Shown in pieces: positions 44,234 to 53,670 of a DNA stretch of 61,327 nt. The notes under the pieces were generated by a model. That model did not search any database, was not told the origin of the DNA, and worked only from the letters and a program-made list of their open reading frames with translations. Numbering within the stretch: the first letter of the stretch is position 1; the number at the start of each line of letters is the position of its first letter. Source of the stretch: Anaerolineae bacterium (lineage in GTDB: Bacteria > Chloroflexota > Anaerolineae > Aggregatilineales > JAFGMM01); contig JAFGMM010000007.1 in NCBI GenBank assembly GCA_016927535.1, positions 1 through 61,327 of the forward strand. Reading direction: 5' to 3'. Position numbers and translations under genes: made by a program.

Positions 44234-44266
44234 AGCTCCCGGAGTGGGTTAAACACTCCGGGAGCT
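44234..44266. terminator. Strong hairpin 17 bases before the flavoprotein gene
   Basis: Perfect 13-bp stem AGCTCCCGGAGTG / CACTCCGGGAGCT, 7-nt loop, followed by ATGATTGTTG rather than a T-run. It probably ends the receiver transcript, but it is close enough to ATG 44284 to lie in that gene's leader. Confidence 0.5.
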
Positions 44267-44283
44267 ATGATTGTTGAGGGTAC

Positions 44284-45561
44284 ATGACGACACGGCTGAT
44301 CGTGATCGGCGGCGGCGCGGCCGGCCTGATGGCGGCGGGGCAGGCCGCCGGCCTGGGCGCAGCGACCCTGCTGCTGGAAAAAATGGACCGCCCCGGCAAA
44401 AAACTCCTCATCACCGGCAAAGGCCGCTGCAACCTGACCAACGTCGCTCCCCTGCGCGACTTCATTGCGCACTTCGGCCCAAACGGGCGCTTTTTGCGCG
44501 GCGCTTTTCACCAATTTTTCACCGGCGAACTGCTGGCTTTCTTCGAGACCCTGGGCGTAAAAACTGTCGTCGAGCGCGGGGGGCGCGTCTTCCCGGCCGG
44601 CGAGGCGGCGGAAGCGGTAGTCGATGCGCTGGCGCGCCACGTACAGCGCCAGGGTGCAGCAATCAGGACCGGCGCGGCGGTCGCGCGGCTGCTGATCGAG
44701 GATGGGCGCGCGACCGGCGTGGAGCTGGCGACGCGCGAAATCTGCACGGCCGGCGCGGTGATTGTTGCAACCGGCGGCGCGTCGTATCCCGGCACCGGCT
44801 CGACCGGCGACGGCTACCGGCTGGCGCAGGCGGCGGGGCACAGCATCGCACCGGTGCGGCCGGCCCTGGTGCCGCTGCGCACGGCGGGCGATATCGCGCC
44901 GCGCCTGCAAGGGCTGAGCCTGCGCAACGTAAACGTGTCGATGTGGTGGGGCGGCAAAAAACAGGCGGAGGCGTTCGGCGAGATGCTGTTCACGCACTCC
45001 GGCGTCTCCGGACCGGTCATTCTCACGTTGAGCGGGCGCGTGGTCGATGCGCTGCGCGGCGGCCAGAAAGTGACCCTCTCGATTGACCTGAAACCCGCGC
45101 TCGACCCGCCCCGGCTCGACGCGCGTCTGCTGCGCGATATCGACGCGCACGGCAAGCGACACTTTCACACGCTGCTTAAGGACTTGCTGCCGGCCAAACT
45201 CATCCCGGTGTGCACCGACCTGACCGGCATCGCATCCGACCGGCCCGCGCACCAGATCACCGCCGACGAGCGCAAACGGCTGCGCGCGTGGCTAAAAGAC
45301 TTTCGGCTTGAGGTGACCGGTCACCTGCCGCTCGCCGCCGCGATTGTGACAGCCGGCGGCATAGATTTGCACGAAGTAGACCCGAACACGCTGGAATCGC
45401 GCTTGGTCAAAGGACTGTATTTCGCCGGCGAAGTGCTGGACCTGGACGCCGATACCGGCGGTTATAATCTACAGGCTGCCTTCTCGACCGGCTGGGTGGC
45501 CGGGCGCGCGGCGGCGCAAGCCGTCCTTCACCCTGCGCCTCGGCCTCCCAGGTCACCGTAA
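44284..45561 (+). CDS. HI0933/BaiN-family NAD(P)/FAD-dependent oxidoreductase
   Basis: 425 residues. FAD Rossmann motif LIVIGGGAAGLMAAGQAAGLGAATLLLEK, then PGKKLLITGKGRCNLTN (family signature), RVFPAGEAAEAVVDAL, IVATGGASYPGTGSTGDGYRLAQAAGH, and the C-terminal GLYFAGEVLDLDADTGGYNLQAAFSTG. Often annotated as aminoacetone oxidase or flavoprotein; E. coli counterparts include YhiN. Physiological substrate unknown. The 3' end overlaps the convergent Gfo/Idh gene by 34 bp. Confidence 0.9.
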   Translation: MTTRLIVIGGGAAGLMAAGQAAGLGAATLLLEKMDRPGKKLLITGKGRCNLTNVAPLRDFIAHFGPNGRFLRGAFHQFFTGELLAFFETLGVKTVVERGGRVFPAGEAAEAVVDALARHVQRQGAAIRTGAAVARLLIEDGRATGVELATREICTAGAVIVATGGASYPGTGSTGDGYRLAQAAGHSIAPVRPALVPLRTAGDIAPRLQGLSLRNVNVSMWWGGKKQAEAFGEMLFTHSGVSGPVILTLSGRVVDALRGGQKVTLSIDLKPALDPPRLDARLLRDIDAHGKRHFHTLLKDLLPAKLIPVCTDLTGIASDRPAHQITADERKRLRAWLKDFRLEVTGHLPLAAAIVTAGGIDLHEVDPNTLESRLVKGLYFAGEVLDLDADTGGYNLQAAFSTGWVAGRAAAQAVLHPAPRPPRSP

Positions 45562-46604
45562 AACGGGTCGGCCTGGGTGATCTCGCCGCGCCGCACCGGA
45601 CGGCCCGTGATCGCCGCTTTGTACAGCGCCGTGATAAACTCCAGCGTGGGCCGCACGCCCGGACCGCTGGCAGCGGGACGCTCGCCGCGCGCCAGGCTGT
45701 CGAGGAACGCCGCGAACTGCGTCGCCTGCTTGGTGGGGATATCGTCGGGGATGGCGGACGCAGCGATAAGCTTTTCCCGGTCCGGCGCCCATGCCGGGAT
45801 GCTGAACTGCCAGTTATCGTTGCTGTAGCCGTACACGTACCGCACTTCCACCGTGGCCTTCTCGAAGTCGAGCCGGAGATAGGTTTCTTCTTTAGGCGAG
45901 ACGGTGCTGTTGGTGATGCTGAGCATCGCCCCATTCTCGAAGCGGACGGCGGCGATGGCGGCGTCATCGGTCTGCATATCGTGGTTCTGCGTGCCGATCA
46001 TGGCGCGCACCTCTTGCCAGTCACCTAGCAGTGACAGCGCCAGGTCGATGTTGTGCACGCCCAGCGTGGCGGTGACGCCGCTCGAAGCGAAGTCGGCGCT
46101 GCTGCGCCAATCGACCGCGTAGTAAGCGTCGTCGCGGTACCAGGTCGTCTGGCTCATGCCGACCAGCGGACGCCCGAAGGTCCCCTCTGCGATCAGGCGG
46201 CGGAGGTGACGCGCGCCGGAGCCGAAGCGCATTTGAAACACGCTGGCGGCGTAGCGCCCGGTGCGCCGCTCGGCGGCTTCGATCTCGTCCAGCTCCGCGA
46301 GCGACCTCACAAACGGCTTCTCACAGAGCACCCACGCGCCGGCCTCCAGGCACTCGATGATCTGGGCGCGGTGTACGCCGGGCGGCGAGCCGATGAGGAC
46401 GACGTCCGGCTTGTGCGCCGCGAGCATTTCGGCGACATCGGTGTAACGCTGTGAGATATCGTGCTGCGCGCCGAAGGCCTCCACGCGCGCGCGCTCTACG
46501 TCCATGGCGGCAACCAGATCGACGCGCGCCTGTTCCTGCCGGCACGCCGCGATGTGTGAGATGGCGACCGCCCCGGTGCCAATGATGGCGACTTTGTATT
46601 TCAT
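45528..46604 (-). CDS. Gfo/Idh/MocA family oxidoreductase
   Basis: 358 residues. VAIIGTGAVAISHIAACRQE (dinucleotide fold), WVLCEKPFVRSLAEL (EKP). The C-terminal domain carries GVTATLGVHNIDLALSLLGDW with the histidine of the family active-site region. Sugar/polyol dehydrogenase of unknown substrate. Overlaps the upstream GNAT stop (ATGA). Last gene of the GH88 cluster. Confidence 0.88.
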   Translation of the reverse strand: MKYKVAIIGTGAVAISHIAACRQEQARVDLVAAMDVERARVEAFGAQHDISQRYTDVAEMLAAHKPDVVLIGSPPGVHRAQIIECLEAGAWVLCEKPFVRSLAELDEIEAAERRTGRYAASVFQMRFGSGARHLRRLIAEGTFGRPLVGMSQTTWYRDDAYYAVDWRSSADFASSGVTATLGVHNIDLALSLLGDWQEVRAMIGTQNHDMQTDDAAIAAVRFENGAMLSITNSTVSPKEETYLRLDFEKATVEVRYVYGYSNDNWQFSIPAWAPDREKLIAASAIPDDIPTKQATQFAAFLDSLARGERPAASGPGVRPTLEFITALYKAAITGRPVRRGEITQADPFYGDLGGRGAG

Positions 46605-47059
46605 GACTCGACAAGCTTCTCCAGGTACACAAGACTCAAATTGGCGGTGACCGGCTCGGTCTTGAAGGCGCGGTAGCCGAGCTTTTCGTATAGGTGCAGG
46701 TTGCGCGCGCTTTTGTAGCCGGTGAACAACTCGAACCTTTTCGCGCCGGGGAAGCGCTCCTCGATGGCGCGCATCAGCCGGGTGCCGATGCCTTTGTTTT
46801 GATGCTCCGGGTGCACGATCAGCCGGCCGACGAAGCAGGTGTCGCCCTCGACGTGTGCGCGCACCGACCCGATGATTTGTCCGTCGATGCTGGCTTTGAG
46901 AAAGAACTGCCGGCGAAAATCGTCCGCGATTCCTTCAAGGGTCTGTGTCAGCGGGGGGATGTTGTATTCGTTGTGGATCGCGGCTTCGTCCAGATAGGCC
47001 AGTTTTTGAAGCGCCAAAATCGCTTCGGCGTCTTCGGGGTGTGCCGGTTCGATCACCAT
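46601..47059 (-). CDS. GNAT-family N-acetyltransferase
   Basis: 152 residues from ATG 47059. The acetyl-CoA site VGRLIVHPEHQNKGIGTRLMRAIEE is the R/Q-x-x-G-x-G/A motif A; LYEKLGYRAFKTEP closes the domain. One base separates its ATG from the OYE stop. Acceptor unknown; could modify a sugar or amino group in the adjacent pathway. Confidence 0.87.
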   Translation of the reverse strand: MVIEPAHPEDAEAILALQKLAYLDEAAIHNEYNIPPLTQTLEGIADDFRRQFFLKASIDGQIIGSVRAHVEGDTCFVGRLIVHPEHQNKGIGTRLMRAIEERFPGAKRFELFTGYKSARNLHLYEKLGYRAFKTEPVTANLSLVYLEKLVES

Positions 47060-47060
47060 A

Positions 47061-48500
47061 TCAACCTTCCTTCTGCCCGGCCTTTGCCTTCGCCAGTATC
47101 TCGGCCTCCGGGCGCGCCTTGTAGAAGTCGTCCAGCGGGTAGCAGCCCGATACAAGGCCGCTGCGCGGTGCGGTGGTGCAATCGCTGAAGGTGCGGCAGA
47201 TGCGCTTGCGCGCCAGCTCGCGGCCCGCCAGCACGTCCGCAGCGATATCGGGATAGCTCAACACCATGCGCCCGATGCCCACAAAATCGGTCATGCCGGC
47301 GCGCACCACGTACTGCGCTACGTTCGGCAGCCACTCTTGCAAGTACGAATACGCTGAACCCACATAGGTCAGGTCGGGGCGGTGCTGCTTCAATTCCGCC
47401 GTGACCGCAATCTGCCGCGCCACGCCCGCGAGCGGGTCTTCCGGCGGCTTGTAGCCATCGGAGGGCGGGAACATGGCGGGGCGCTGGATGTGCGGCGTGT
47501 AGTAGGGGCTGCCGGCAGTGATGCACACCAGGCGGATATCTAATTCTGCGAGCAGGTCGAGAAACGCTTTCGGTTCGGTCAGGTCGATGCCGTCGCCGTC
47601 GCCGTCGCCGCCGAAGGCGTAGGGGTAGTAGCCTTCAAAAGGCGCCGGCTCGCCCACGCCGCCCGCGCCGGGCTGGAACGGTATCCAATCGAACGCGCTG
47701 AGCCGCACGCCGATCCTTAGCCCCGGCGCGGCGGCGCGGATGCCTGCGACGATCTCGCGCAAGAAGCGCGTCCGGTTCTCGAAGCTGCCGCCGTAGCGCC
47801 CGGCGCGATCGAAGGCGCTGAGGAATTCGTGGCCCAGATAGCCGTGACAGTGCTTGATATCGACGAAGTGAAACCCCGCTTCCCGGCTGAGCACGGCGGC
47901 CTTGACGAAATCTTTGACCAGTTCGGCAATCTCGCCGTCGCTCATCAGCGCCGAATCGTCTTTGATGCCGAACTTGGCGTCGAGCAGGGGGTGGTGGTAG
48001 AGCGTTCTCGGCTCAAGGCCCTGCTTGCCGGGACGGGCGAAGCGCCCGGAGTGCGTGAGCTGCAAGCCGATGAGCAGGTCATCGCTCGCGCCGAAGCGCG
48101 CCTCGTGCGCTTCGACCAGCGCCGCGCGCAGGGCCGCGATATCGCCGAGCGTGTCGTCGCTAATCATCAACTGGTTGGGGTTGGCGCGCCCGTCGTGGCG
48201 CACCGCCGCCGCCTCGCCGCCCCAGATTAACTTCGCGCCGCTTGCGCCGAAGCGCTGCCAGCGCCGCCGGGTCAACTCCGAAGGCCGGCCGTCCGGCGTG
48301 CCGTCCCATCCCTCCATCGGCAAGACGGCGAAGCGGTTGCCGAGGGTAACCCCCTCCACCGTGTACGGCTGCGCAAGCGGCGCGTCCGGGCCGGTTTGCA
48401 TTTCTTCGTCGAAGGGGAGGACGATATTAAGTTCCTCAAGATAAGCGCGAAACTTCTCAGGGGTGCGCATCTGCGTGATGCTTTTGTACTTCTTTGCCAT
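47061..48500 (-). CDS. NADH:flavin oxidoreductase (old yellow enzyme-type)
   Basis: 479 residues. The FMN TIM barrel reads [97 protein letters not shown]. The last segment carries the H-x-x-H/N and RYGGS-x-NR signature of OYE/2,4-dienoyl reductases. No Fe-S cysteine set or C-terminal NADH domain, so a stand-alone barrel. Reduces an activated alkene; the substrate may be an unsaturated sugar product of the GH88/SDR steps (inference). Confidence 0.88.
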   Translation of the reverse strand: MAKKYKSITQMRTPEKFRAYLEELNIVLPFDEEMQTGPDAPLAQPYTVEGVTLGNRFAVLPMEGWDGTPDGRPSELTRRRWQRFGASGAKLIWGGEAAAVRHDGRANPNQLMISDDTLGDIAALRAALVEAHEARFGASDDLLIGLQLTHSGRFARPGKQGLEPRTLYHHPLLDAKFGIKDDSALMSDGEIAELVKDFVKAAVLSREAGFHFVDIKHCHGYLGHEFLSAFDRAGRYGGSFENRTRFLREIVAGIRAAAPGLRIGVRLSAFDWIPFQPGAGGVGEPAPFEGYYPYAFGGDGDGDGIDLTEPKAFLDLLAELDIRLVCITAGSPYYTPHIQRPAMFPPSDGYKPPEDPLAGVARQIAVTAELKQHRPDLTYVGSAYSYLQEWLPNVAQYVVRAGMTDFVGIGRMVLSYPDIAADVLAGRELARKRICRTFSDCTTAPRSGLVSGCYPLDDFYKARPEAEILAKAKAGQKEG

Positions 48501-48528
48501 AACACTATCTCCTATCAGATCAGATATT

Positions 48529-48608
48529 CACCACGGACGCGCAAGGCGCAGCACGGAGAGCACGGAGAATCTCCTGATCCTCTCCGTGTTCTCCGTGCAC
48601 TCCGTGGT
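48529..48608. repeat. CACGGAG variant of the inverted-repeat family
   Basis: CACGGAGAGCACGGAGA opposes TCTCCGTGTTCTCCGTG around a central AATCTCCTGATCC, with outer CACCACGGA / TCCGTGGT. Lies between the OYE and SDR genes. Confidence 0.75.
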
Positions 48609-48621
48609 TAAAGAGTCTTCT

Positions 48622-49410
48622 TCACAAGCGGCGCAGATGAAAGCCGCCATCGACGTTAATCACCTCACCGGTCGAGAAGGGCAGATAGCCCTCCGCGATG
48701 GCGAGCACTGCCCGCGCGATGTCCTCCGGCCGGCCCCAACGCTTGAGCGGCGTCAGGCCCTCCGCGATGAGCTTGTCGTACTTATCTTTCACCGCGCCGG
48801 TCATGTCGGTCTCGACGATGCCGGGGCGGATCTCGTAGACGTTGATGCCGTACTCCGCCAGCCGGTCGGCGAAGAGCGCAGTCATCATGCCCATGCCGGC
48901 CTTCGAGATGCAGTACTCGCCCCGGTTCAGGCTGCTGGTGTATGCGCTGATCGAGCCGATGTTGACGATTTTCGGCGCTTCGACTGCGCCGGCTTCGACC
49001 AGTTCGATCATCAGGTTCGCCGCCCACTGCGTGAAGAAGAACGGCCCCTTAAGGTTGACGCCCATCACCTCGTCGTAGCTGGCGGCGCTCATCTGCAAAA
49101 TATCGAGACGCCGGCGCGGCGCCATACCGGCGTTGTTCACCAGCAGGTCGATGCGCCCGAAGCGCTCAAGCACCGCGCCGCCGAACGCCGCGTGGCCGGC
49201 GATATCGGCGATATCGGCCTGCAAGGCGATGGCCTGCCCGCCGGCCGCTTCGATTTCTTGCACGACCTCGGCGGCGGCGGCAGCGCGGCTGTGATAATTG
49301 ACCGCCACCGCCCAGCCGCGCCCGCCCAGCGCCAACGCAATCGCGCGCCCGATGCCCCGGCTGCCGCCTGTGACGATGGCAACGCGCCGGAGCGCGCCTG
49401 GATCAGACAT
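48622..49410 (-). CDS. Short-chain dehydrogenase/reductase
   Basis: 262 residues. VAIVTGGSRGIGRAIALALG (cofactor), LLVNNAGMAPRRR, IGSISAYTSSLNRGEYCISKAGMGMMT (catalytic Ser, Tyr, Lys). NAD(P)-dependent. Annotated relatives include 3-oxoacyl-ACP reductases and KduD-like uronate enzymes; the GH88 neighbour makes a KduD-like role plausible. The start overlaps the GH88 gene by 8 bp. Confidence 0.87.
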   Translation of the reverse strand: MSDPGALRRVAIVTGGSRGIGRAIALALGGRGWAVAVNYHSRAAAAAEVVQEIEAAGGQAIALQADIADIAGHAAFGGAVLERFGRIDLLVNNAGMAPRRRLDILQMSAASYDEVMGVNLKGPFFFTQWAANLMIELVEAGAVEAPKIVNIGSISAYTSSLNRGEYCISKAGMGMMTALFADRLAEYGINVYEIRPGIVETDMTGAVKDKYDKLIAEGLTPLKRWGRPEDIARAVLAIAEGYLPFSTGEVINVDGGFHLRRL

Positions 49411-50521
49411 GCTTCACCGCCTTGCTCAGCGCTTCCAGGAAGAAGTAATCGCCCCACATCACGCTTTCGTCCACGCCCAGGCCCTTCTTCTGGTGGTACA
49501 TGCCGTGCTTGAGGATGCCTTCCCAGCCGGGTGTTTCGTTCGCCAGGAATTCCGGCCCGGTGAGCGTATCGACGATTTGCAGCGCGTAGTCACGGTAGAG
49601 CCAGGCCTGCGCCGGCGCGCCGGTCAGCCGCGCGAGGTTGAACAGGCCGCTTGCCGCAATCGCCGCCGCCGAGCTTTCATAGGGCAATTTGGGATCGGGT
49701 TCGGTCCAGTCGTTGGGCGGGACGCCGTGCGCCGGCGTATTCTCGATGTAATACAGCGCGCAGATTTCGGCGGTGCGCAGGAAGCGCGGGTCGCCGGTGA
49801 ACCGGTACGCCGTGCCGAAGCCATACAGCGCCCACGCCAGCCCGCGCGCCCACGACGAATCGCCGCGCCAACCCTGATGGGTGCTCTGGCGCAAAAACTC
49901 GCCGGTCGCGGCGTCGAAGATGCCCTCGTGCGCCGTGCTGCCGTCGCCGCGCACCAAGTAGCGGCGCGTGGTGAGACAATGCCGCGTGGCGATGCGCCAG
50001 AGGTTGTCGTCGTCGGTCTGCTGCGCGGCGTAGAAAATAATACCCACGTTCATCATAATATCGATGAACAGGCTTTCGTCTGCGACGAACGAGCGCAAAT
50101 ACTGCCCTTTCTCTTGGAAGCGCAGCGCCAGCGTTTGCCCGGCCTCGATCACGACCCGGTTGGCCGCGGCGTCGCCGGTCAGGTCATACCAGCGCTTCCA
50201 CGTGGACCAGAACAGGAAGCCCAGGTCGTGAACGTTCCGATCGGTCTTGCGGTGTTCGATCAAGCGCGAGTAGTGCTCGGCCCGGTCGTGGAACCATTCG
50301 CCGCCGGTTCGCTCGTAGAGAATCCATAACTGTCCGCCCAAGAAGCCCTCGCACCAGTTAGTCCAGGCTTCGCCTGTGTGCTTCCACTTGCCGCCTGTGG
50401 TGTACATAGGGAAATAATCGGGGCAGGTCTCGACCAAGCAGCGAAGCTGCTCCCCGGCAAATGCAAATGCGGCGTCGATCTTCTTACGTAGTGTCTCTTT
50501 CTCGATCAAGGTAACCTCCAT
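49403..50521 (-). CDS. GH88 unsaturated glucuronyl/rhamnogalacturonyl hydrolase
   Basis: 372 residues, (alpha/alpha)6 barrel of glycoside hydrolase family 88. NVHDLGFLFWSTWKRW holds the first catalytic Asp and LFIDIMMNV the second. STHQGWRGDSSWARGLAWALYGFG is the diagnostic QG(W)-SWARGxAW run. No signal peptide, so intracellular: it removes the unsaturated uronate left by polysaccharide lyases. Lyase genes are not in the window. First gene of an SDR/OYE/GNAT/Gfo-Idh set. Confidence 0.88.
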   Translation of the reverse strand: MEVTLIEKETLRKKIDAAFAFAGEQLRCLVETCPDYFPMYTTGGKWKHTGEAWTNWCEGFLGGQLWILYERTGGEWFHDRAEHYSRLIEHRKTDRNVHDLGFLFWSTWKRWYDLTGDAAANRVVIEAGQTLALRFQEKGQYLRSFVADESLFIDIMMNVGIIFYAAQQTDDDNLWRIATRHCLTTRRYLVRGDGSTAHEGIFDAATGEFLRQSTHQGWRGDSSWARGLAWALYGFGTAYRFTGDPRFLRTAEICALYYIENTPAHGVPPNDWTEPDPKLPYESSAAAIAASGLFNLARLTGAPAQAWLYRDYALQIVDTLTGPEFLANETPGWEGILKHGMYHQKKGLGVDESVMWGDYFFLEALSKAVKHV

Positions 50522-50563
50522 TTACTCCGAAAGCGTGAACAGCGGCGGACAACTTTCATCGCT

Positions 50564-50863
50564 ATGGTATCTGGCACATGCGCTTGGCGCAAGACGTTTA
50601 GGCAGCGCATCGCTGTAAGCAGCGCTCGGCGGCGACGGCCTGTACGTCTACGGCGTATCGTTTGTTTGTTGGCTACGGCGGGCACCATCATCCAAGCAGG
50701 CGAGCACCCAGGCCGCCGCCGGCACCCGCCAGGTCAAGCACAGGGCCGAGGATGTGTCGAAATGGCAAAACAGATGGAAGTGATCGCTTCGCGGTACGAG
50801 TGACGAGACGTAGGGGCGGGTTTGGTCGAAACCCGCCCAACTCGCCTACCCGCTCCTACCCCT
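50564..50863. other. Spacer with possible methyltransferase remnant and G-rich repeat
   Basis: No intact gene. On the minus strand about 50690-50790 reads RHILGPVLDLAGAGGGLGARLLG, then TGA; the VLDLAGAGGG part resembles SAM motif I but no further domain is recognisable, so it may be a decayed methyltransferase. Near 50811-50840 the GTAGGGGCGGGTTT / AAACCCGCCC inverted repeat occurs; the same repeat is near 61238. Confidence 0.35.
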
Positions 50864-51865
50864 CTACTGCACGATAAAGGTCGCGTTGCGGTACTTGGGC
50901 GACCACGGGTCTTGGATGACACCCTGGCGCACCACATTGTAAACCTCGCGCACGCCGTCCTCGACCGTGACCGCCGGCTCGAAGCCCAGCACGCGCCGCA
51001 CCTTCTCGAAGCTCACCCGGATATCGCGCATGTCGCCGCCGAACGAAAGGTCCTTATAGCGCACGCTCACCGACGGCACGACCTGGCTGACGATCTCGAC
51101 GATCTCGTCTTTGCTCCGGTTGCCCTTCTCGCTGCCCAGGTTGAAGATTTCGCCCGCCACATCCGCGCGCTCGGCCTGGAGCGCCAGCGCGATGCCTTCG
51201 ACCGTATCGCGCACGTGGATAAACGAGCGGTGGTAGCCGCGCTGATAGATGATTAGCTCGCCCTTGCTCATCGCCTCCAGCACAAACTGATTGACGATCA
51301 GGTCGAAGCGGGTGCGCGGCGAGACTCCGAACAGTGTTGCGAAGCGCAGAATCACCGGCGCACACGGCGCGTCTATGCCCTGTTCGAGCAAGAACTGCTC
51401 CGATTCGATCTTCGTCTCGGCGTAAAGCGATTGGGGGTTCAGCGGGGACATTTCATCGACCGGCGCGCCGTCTTTGGCGATGCCGTAATTGCTGTACGTG
51501 GAGGCAAACACAAAGCGTCTGGCGCCCACCGAGTCGGCGATATCGTACATATAGCGCGTCGCTTCGACGTTGTACAGCCGCGCCACCTGCTCGCCGACCT
51601 GCTGGCACGCCGGAAAGCCCACAATCGCCGCCAGGTGCGCCACCGCATCGACATCTTTGAAATACGGGCGCGCCTCGTCCGGCTCGGTGACGTTGACTTT
51701 CGCAAAGCGGAAATTCGGGTCGGCGAAGTAAGGCAGCAGCGACTCGCCGCCCCAGAGCAAATCGTCTAACACCGTGACCCGCCAGCCCATGCGCAGCAGC
51801 TTGCCGGCCAGCATCGAGCCGATATAGCCCGCGCCGCCGGTGACCAACACGTGCATTTGTTCCAT
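50864..51865 (-). CDS. NAD-dependent epimerase/dehydratase (extended SDR)
   Basis: 333 residues. VLVTGGAGYIGSMLAGKLLRMGW; VDAVAHLAAIVG; FASTYSNYG; SLYAETKIESEQFLL (catalytic Tyr-x-x-x-Lys); FIHVRDTVEGIALAL. Changes a sugar group in an NDP-sugar. Forms a unit with the GHMP kinase (6 bp gap), suggesting synthesis of an activated heptose or deoxysugar. Confidence 0.87.
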   Translation of the reverse strand: MEQMHVLVTGGAGYIGSMLAGKLLRMGWRVTVLDDLLWGGESLLPYFADPNFRFAKVNVTEPDEARPYFKDVDAVAHLAAIVGFPACQQVGEQVARLYNVEATRYMYDIADSVGARRFVFASTYSNYGIAKDGAPVDEMSPLNPQSLYAETKIESEQFLLEQGIDAPCAPVILRFATLFGVSPRTRFDLIVNQFVLEAMSKGELIIYQRGYHRSFIHVRDTVEGIALALQAERADVAGEIFNLGSEKGNRSKDEIVEIVSQVVPSVSVRYKDLSFGGDMRDIRVSFEKVRRVLGFEPAVTVEDGVREVYNVVRQGVIQDPWSPKYRNATFIVQ

Positions 51866-51871
51866 ATCCGG

Positions 51872-52939
51872 TTACTCACAATCCTTTCGTGACGTGTTTT
51901 CGACCGGCGCCTGCCAGGTGACCAGGCCGGCCATATCGAAGTTGAAGTCGATGATCTGCGCGCCTTCGGCTTCGAGCGCGCGGCGCAGCACATGCTCCTG
52001 GTCGGGCCGGGCGTAGAAGACCACGCACCCGCCGCCGCCGGCTCCGGTCGCCTTGCCGCTCACCGCGCCGTTGGCAAGCGCCACCTCGAACAAAGACTCG
52101 ATGTTCCCGTTCGTCACCGAAGTATCGAGCCGCTTCTGGCATTCCCAGTTTTCGCCCAGCAGGTCGCCGAATGCGTAGAGGTCACCGGAGAGCAGCGCGC
52201 TCTTCATCTCCACCGCGATAGTCTTGAGCCGGTGCAGCGCGTCAACCGTGGTCGGCACCCGCTGCTTATACGCGCCCATCACAATCTCGATGATATTGCC
52301 GGAGATGCGCGACTTGCCGGTGTAGCACAGCACCAGACGCTTCTCAAGCTCGCACAGCGTATCGGTCGAAAGCTTCAGCGCGCTGACGTTGACGGCGGGG
52401 TCTTGAAACTCCATAAAGGCAATCCCGCCCACCGCCGCCGCGTATTGGTCTTGCTTGCCGCCGGCCAGGTTCAGCTCCTCCACCTCCAGGTAATTTGCCA
52501 GCCGCGCGATCTCATGCGCAGAAAGCTTGTTGTTCTGAAGCTGGTTGAGGATGCCGATCATGGCGACGCTGATCGACGCCGACGAACCGGTCCCTGAGCC
52601 GGGCGGCGCATCGCAGCGCACGTACAGGCGCATGCCCTGCTGGATACCCAGGCGGTAGATGGCCGCCTTAATCAGGTCCAGGTTGCCGTCATACTCGATC
52701 TCGCGGAAGGACTTAACTTCGAGGTAGCGGTCGAAGTCCGCCGACTCGATCTCGATTTGCTCGCCGTCGTGGGGGATCATGGTCACGTAGGTGAAGCGGT
52801 TGATCGCGCCGCTGACCACCGCTCCGCCCACCTCGGAGGAAAAGGGAGGGACGTCCGTCCAACCCCCGGCGAAGTCAATACGCACAGGCGCGCGCGCACG
52901 TAGCACCGGTTGCATCGTTTGATTACTCTCCTTGCCCAT
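51872..52939 (-). CDS. GHMP kinase, sugar-kinase type
   Basis: 355 residues. RARAPVRIDFAGGWTDVPPFS (N-terminal substrate region typical of heptose/fucose-type kinases), DAPPGSGTGSSASISVAMIG (ATP loop), KATGAGGGGCVVFYA (C-terminal motif). Resembles D-glycero-D-manno-heptose 7-phosphate kinases and related sugar kinases, although the exact sugar is unknown. Pairs with the epimerase downstream. Confidence 0.87.
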   Translation of the reverse strand: MGKESNQTMQPVLRARAPVRIDFAGGWTDVPPFSSEVGGAVVSGAINRFTYVTMIPHDGEQIEIESADFDRYLEVKSFREIEYDGNLDLIKAAIYRLGIQQGMRLYVRCDAPPGSGTGSSASISVAMIGILNQLQNNKLSAHEIARLANYLEVEELNLAGGKQDQYAAAVGGIAFMEFQDPAVNVSALKLSTDTLCELEKRLVLCYTGKSRISGNIIEIVMGAYKQRVPTTVDALHRLKTIAVEMKSALLSGDLYAFGDLLGENWECQKRLDTSVTNGNIESLFEVALANGAVSGKATGAGGGGCVVFYARPDQEHVLRRALEAEGAQIIDFNFDMAGLVTWQAPVENTSRKDCE

Positions 52940-52959
52940 ATCGTGTCAGGCAAGAGAGT

Positions 52960-53628
52960 CTATAGCAGGGTGCGCAAAACTGCCAGTACACGCCCCTGGA
53001 TTTCGACATTATCGGCGTCTACGTAAATCGGGTCCATAAACGGGTTGGCCGGCTGGAGACGAACCTGTTTGCCCTCCCGGTAGAAATACTTGAGCGTCGT
53101 CTCGCCCCGGTCCTTCAGCAGCACCGCCACCATCTCGCCGTTGCGCGCGGTCTGCTGGCGGCGCAGCACCACCACATCGCCGTCGTTGACCATCGCATCG
53201 ACCATCGACGTACCATCGACACGCAGCGCGAACACGTCGTCGGTCATGCCGCCGATCATGTCCTCCGGCACTTCGATGATATCGTCCTCGTCGGCCAGGG
53301 TGATATCGCCGGCCGGCACTTCGAGCAGTTCACCCGCCGTGATGCGTCCCAACATCGGCACAAAGCGCAGCCCTTCGGGCGGCGAGAAGCGCACCTGGAA
53401 CTCCCGGTACTCGTCGCTGAGGCGCAGCCCGCGCGAGACCTTATCCTCGCGCTCCAGGAAACCCTCTTTAACCAGTTTCTTCAAGTTGTAGCTCACGACC
53501 GAGGTCGATGAAATGCCCACATCGTGCCCGATGTCACGCACGGTAGGCGGGTAGCCGTTCGCATCGGTAAATTCCCCGATGAACTGCAAGATTTTGCGTT
53601 GACGGTCCGAGAGTTTGTCTGTGTTCAT
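52960..53628 (-). CDS. lexA: SOS repressor LexA
   Basis: 222 residues from ATG 53628. N-terminal winged helix LSDRQRKILQFIGEFTDANGYPPTVRDIGHDVGISSTSVVSYNLKKL. Self-cleavage Ala-Gly in LGRITAGELLEV. Peptidase S24 domain with Ser in VDGTSMVDAMVNDGD and Lys in VLLKDRGETTLKYF. Represses SOS genes until RecA stimulates self-cleavage. A consensus SOS box overlaps its own promoter. Confidence 0.93.
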   Translation of the reverse strand: MNTDKLSDRQRKILQFIGEFTDANGYPPTVRDIGHDVGISSTSVVSYNLKKLVKEGFLEREDKVSRGLRLSDEYREFQVRFSPPEGLRFVPMLGRITAGELLEVPAGDITLADEDDIIEVPEDMIGGMTDDVFALRVDGTSMVDAMVNDGDVVVLRRQQTARNGEMVAVLLKDRGETTLKYFYREGKQVRLQPANPFMDPIYVDADNVEIQGRVLAVLRTLL

Positions 53629-53670
53629 CACCCAATCTCCGCACAGGTGTTCGATAGAATTGCTGCCATT

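Noticed and set aside
50506-50803. Short ORFs on both strands in this spacer
   Set aside because: Arg-rich composition and no start/RBS support; typical shadow translation of GC-rich spacer.
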